A stretch of DNA of 64,000 nt from Erythrophleum ivorense (lineage: Eukaryota > Streptophyta > Magnoliopsida > Fabales > Fabaceae): assembly GCA_026724425.1 (NCBI GenBank), contig JAIUCV010000003.1:47455283-47519282 (forward strand). Reading direction: 5' to 3'. The notes beneath the pieces were generated by a model. That model was not told the DNA's origin. It worked only from the letters and a program-made list of their open reading frames with translations, and made no database searches. The first letter of the stretch is position 1; every line of letters begins with the position of its first letter. Position numbers and translations under genes: made by a program. This document shows positions 59,962 to 64,000 of the stretch, one piece after another.

Positions 59962-62694
59962 TTTCTCATATTTTCTCACATTTTTGAGGAGCTAGATATT
60001 ACAGGATGCTTCATTGCAATGCTTCCTCTAAAAAGGAATTGTCTTGACCTTCAACCTTTCCTATACACTCCAAACCCTACAAGATCAAATAAAGGATTAA
60101 AACTCAAAATCCTACAAATAAAATTAAAACCAAAAACAAAAATCTAGAGAAAAAGAATTTAGGTTATCTCCCAAGAATGCCAAGTTTATAATCTTTAGCC
60201 ATATTATCCTAAATACTCAAAAAAATGATGTGAAGCTATGGACCATATTTTGTTGGTCCCATTCTGCCCTAAAGTACTATTTGAGTCTTTGCCAACTGAC
60301 TTTGAACTAATCACCAGATTTTTCATCTTTAATCTCTACAGCTCCATGGGATAAAACAGAAATTAAAGTGTAAGGGCTTGACCATCTTGATTTGAGCTTC
60401 CCAGGAAACAACTTGAGTATTGAATTGAATAGCAATACTTGTGGTCCCGGTACAAAAGTTTGATGAAGAATGTGTCGATCATACTATTTCTTATTTCTTT
60501 CTTTATAAATTCTTGAACTTTCACATGCTTCCAATTAAAATTCTTTTAATTCATCCAGTTGAAGCATTCTTTAAGTATTAGCAAGTTTAGGATCAAGATT
60601 GAGCTTTTTAATAGCCCACCAAGCTTTATACTCAAGTTCCAAGGGTAAATGGCATGTCTTCCTATAAACCAACCTATAAGGTGATATTCCAATAGGTGTT
60701 CTATAAGCAATTTGGTACACCCACAATGCATTATCTAATTTGTCAGACCAATCCTTTCTGAAGTGATTAATAGTTTTTTTTAATATTCTTTTGACTTCCC
60801 TATTAGTAAGCTCATATAACCTATTGGTCTGAGGATGATAGGCAAGAGACATCCGATGATGCACCTTATACTTACTCAACAAATTCTTCAACTGCTTGTT
60901 ATGGAAGTGAGTACTTTCATAAGTAATAATGGCCCTAAGTACCCCAAACCTAGTGAAAATATACTTTTTGAGGAATTTAATCACTATGTTTGAATTGTTG
61001 GCTATACAAGGCATTGCTTCAGCCCATCTACTCATATATTCTATATCCATAAGTATGTAATGGTTACCCCTAAATGAAGGGAATAGGCCCATGAAATCCA
61101 TGTCCCAGACATCAAAAAGTTTGACTTATAAAATCCTAAATTGTGGCATCTCATGTCGCCTTGATATGTTCCCTATTCTTTGACATCTATCATACTTAAC
61201 AATAAAATTATGAGCATCTTTAAACAATATATGCCAATAAAAATCAAATTTTAACACCCAATGTGCAGTCTTTTAATCCTCAAAATGACCCCCATAGCCA
61301 GATGAATGACAAGCATGCAAAATGGCCTCTTGCTCAACTTTAGGCACACATTTTCTAATCACAGAATTAGCACATCTTTTAAAAAGAAAAGGTTCATCTC
61401 ACAAGTAATAAGTCACATCATGCAAAAACTTTCTCTTTTGCTAATGACTTAAATCAGGTGGTAAGATGTTGCACACAAGATAATTCATAATATCAGCATA
61501 CCATGGAATTTCAATCAACCTTGCAATAAGAAATAATTGCTCACTAGGAAAACATTCATCAATCATAGCCTTATCCACATATTCAGACTCTTGAACTAAC
61601 CTAGACAAATGATCAACAACTTGATTCTTCTTTTCCTATCCACTATATGCACATCAAATTTTTGCAAGAGAAGGACCCACCTAATTAACCTTGGTTTTGA
61701 ATTTTTTTTACCTAACAAGTATTTAATGACTGCATGATCAATATGCACTATCACTTTAGCACCTATCAAATAAACATGAAATTTACTAAATGCAAAAACC
61801 ATAACTAACATTTCTTTCTTAGTTGTGGAATAATTTACTTGAGCACCATTTAAAGTTTGGCTAGCATAGTAGATTAGATGAAATACCTTGCCTTTCTTCT
61901 GTCGAAGAATAGCTCCTACTATATAATCACTTGCATCACACATAAGTTCAAATGGTTGACTCCAATCAGGAGCTACAATAATGGGCGCAATAATCAACCT
62001 CTGCTTTATCTCTTCAAACACTTTCAGGAAGTCATTAGTAAACTCAAGGGGTATATCCCCTTCTCCAGAATTCTATAGGCTTTTCAATTTTTGAAAAATC
62101 CTTGATGAACTGATGATAAAAATTAGCATGACCAAGAAAACTCTAGATTCGCTTCACATTAATGGGTGGTGGAAGTTGCTCAATCACTATAGTTTTAGCA
62201 TGATCTACTTCCAAACCATATTTAAAGACTTTGTGGCCCAAAACAATTCCCTCAGTGATCATAAAATGACATTTTTTCCAATTCAACACCAAATTTATTT
62301 CTTCACATTGCCTCAAAACTTGTTCTAAATTTGCCAAACACATTTTAAATAATTCTTCAAAAAGAAAAAAAAAATCATCCATAAAGACTTCCATTGTGTG
62401 TTCAATGAAGTTTGCAAAGATTGACATCATACAACATTGAAAAGTGGCAGGAGCATTACATAGCTTGAAAGGCATCCTTCGAAACACAAAGGTACTATAA
62501 GGGCAAGTAAATGTTGTCTTCCTTGATCTTCTAACTATTTGATTGTATCTTAAATATCCATATAAGAAACAAAAATATTGCTTCTCAGCCAAACTATCAA
62601 GCATTTGGTCAATGAATAGGAAGGGGAAGTGATCTTTGCATGTTGCCACATTTAACTTCCTATAATCCATGCAAATACGCTACCCAGTAATAGT
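59962..62694 (-). pseudogene. Athila/Tat-like pol remnant: RT, RNase H, integrase
   Basis: RT (62694-62143) starts inside the domain at TVTG-WRxC-like sequence with a stop for the Trp. It continues MDYRKLNVATCKDHFPF, MPFKLCNAPATFQCCM and FMDDFFF with the catalytic Asp pair, then VLGHKV. RNase H (62021-61596) has FELMCDASDYIVGAIL, TTKKEMLVMVFA and VIVHIDHAVIKYLL. The integrase zinc finger near 61190-61140 reads KYDRCQRIGNISRRHEMPQ, a signature of this lineage. The catalytic core (61101-60571) has MDFMGLFPS, ITYESTHFHNKQ, and YHPQTNRLYELTNREVKRIL for Asp, Asp, Glu. The C-terminal KLFPGKLKSRW...GAVEI lies near 60400-60330, followed by the CTTGGCATTCTTGGGAGATAACC leader of the region after pol. 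Upstream gag and the 5' LTR are cut off by the LTR at 62695. Confidence 0.85.
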
Positions 62695-64000
62695 TGTAAC
62701 AAACGTAATTTCTGTAAAATGACGAAATGAGCTATATAAAAGAAAATTCCCTGAAATGACCTAGATAATGTCCAAAAAATTTGGGTAGAGTCCTAGACTC
62801 CTAAAAATGATAATTCTAGGCTTAGACGAAATGAAAAATAGAGTTAGGATGGGAAAACAATTTGTGACGAAAACTGATGAAACATAATGGCATTTTCGTA
62901 AATGAGTGCGACTTTTGGACAAACATATAGGAGGGATATTTACATGAAATTTTTGAGTTGCCCAAGGTTCTCAGAGGCCCCAAAAATTATAGGAAGCCCC
63001 GAGATTGGTAAAACCCTTCCGGTGTACGTTTTCCAATATTGGTGAGCTTGAACTTTGATGGAGTCGTTCAGTAAGGTTTTAGCTCCAAATTGAGTGATTC
63101 CAAAGGTATTTTATTAATTTGGGAATCTGAATTTTATGATGAAAAAGACGGTTCTTAAAAAAGAGCTAAAACGAAGCTAAAACAAAATTGCCATTACGGA
63201 AGGACAAAATTGGAAATATGAGCTTCTTGAATCTTCCAAAGACTTCCACACTTTTCTCCCTTCTTCTCCCTCTTATTAGGCATGAATTCTTCTGTGCAAT
63301 TTATAGGAAATACAGCAGCTCCTTAGGCACACCAAGAGAAGGAGAAAAAGAGGAAGAAAACTAAGGAAAAGCTAGGTAATCTCATGGAATTTTATGTCTC
63401 TTTCTCTTCTAATCTTGTTCTCCTCTCTTCCTCCTCTCTTTCAATGGTTTAGTTGAGCTTTATGTTCTGTTTTAGGTACAGAACCAAGGGGAAAATTTTG
63501 AATTTTCCAAGGAGAAGAGAACCAAGGAAGAAAGGCTTTGGAAATAAGCTTAGAACCAAGGTAATTTTCCATTCTTGATGCTTCATCCTTGTTGCTCTTC
63601 CTTGTGTTATTTTCGGCCAACATAAGGGGGGGTAGGAGGAGATGAATTTTGGATAGAACCAAGGGAGGAACTTAGGAAAAAGAGTGCAAGGATTAAGAAT
63701 ACAACAAGAAATTCAAGTAAAAACTCATGGAAATCAAGATAGAAAAGTGTAGGCTTCCTTAAGGTTTTGTAAAATCTGATTTTTTGTGAGAGTTTTCTTG
63801 GCTATTTGAATGTTCCCTTGAGCTCCTAAGACCCCTAGAAACCTTCCTAAGTGGCTTTCTCATCAAAGAAAATTCAAAAGCTGCATGAACCCTAAACATA
63901 GTGCTTGTTTTGGCCAAGCATAGTTCATGGGGCTAAGGAGTGTTTTAATTTGTTTTAGCCTTGGTTTGAGACTCCACATGGTGTTAAAAGATGGGAGGAA
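62695..64000 (+). mobile_element. Large LTR, copy I (runs off the window)
   Basis: Starts TGTAACAAACGTAATTTCTG inside the Athila RT. It matches copy E from its start and copy C in the last ~350 bases (landmarks 'cctaagacccctag' and 'ttttaatttgtttta'). Only its first 1.3 kb are visible, so its other end, its target duplication and whether it is solo are unknown. Confidence 0.65.

Overview
The window is nuclear DNA of a flowering plant, most likely a eudicot. The signs are AT-rich intergenic sequence, small GT-AG introns, a DUF538 secreted-protein gene, a DYT1-type bHLH gene, and several plant-specific retrotransposon lineages (chromovirus Ty3/Gypsy, Athila/Tat, Copia, TRIM, L1-like and RTE-like LINEs, MITEs). 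No bacterial operon, CRISPR array, rRNA or tRNA gene was seen. The species cannot be read from the sequence.

Only two host genes look intact, and they converge tail to tail. The first is a two-exon DUF538 gene on the plus strand (7167-7974). The second is a four-exon bHLH gene on the minus strand (8876-9808), resembling the tapetum regulator DYT1; its first intron appears to use a GC donor. A decayed locus on the minus strand at about 3.6-4.85 kb encodes pieces of an unrecognised membrane protein.

Most of the rest is nested retroelements. (1) 1-2985: a large plus-strand LTR with a MITE-like insertion. (2) 13075-13521: a TRIM with two ~190-bp LTRs, PBS and PPT. It abuts (3) a complete but dead minus-strand chromovirus, 13528-23944, with 2.8-kb LTRs, gag, protease/RT, RNase H, integrase and chromodomain. 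(4) About 25.4-27.4 kb: another LTR-like block. (5) 27.83-35.89 kb: a minus-strand L1-like LINE split by (6) a plus-strand Gypsy element, 29280-34513, whose gag is open but which has lost RNase H and integrase. (7) 37.4-38.6 kb: an RTE-like LINE fragment. (8) 38.9-48.9 kb: four large LTRs (D, E, F, G) of one superfamily, abutting in both orientations. (9) 49.5-62.7 kb: an Athila/Tat-like element on the minus strand, broken by a Copia solo LTR (52890-54349), a large LTR (56374-59961) and, at its right end, another LTR running off the window (62695-64000).

I found no previously undescribed functional system. The most unusual observations are short CGCTATAGCG-type palindromes shared by two retroelement lineages, two insertions using the same CATAA target, LTRs repeatedly broken at the same internal position, and the candidate GC-AG intron. 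Positions of ancient repeat edges are approximate unless termini or target-site duplications are stated.
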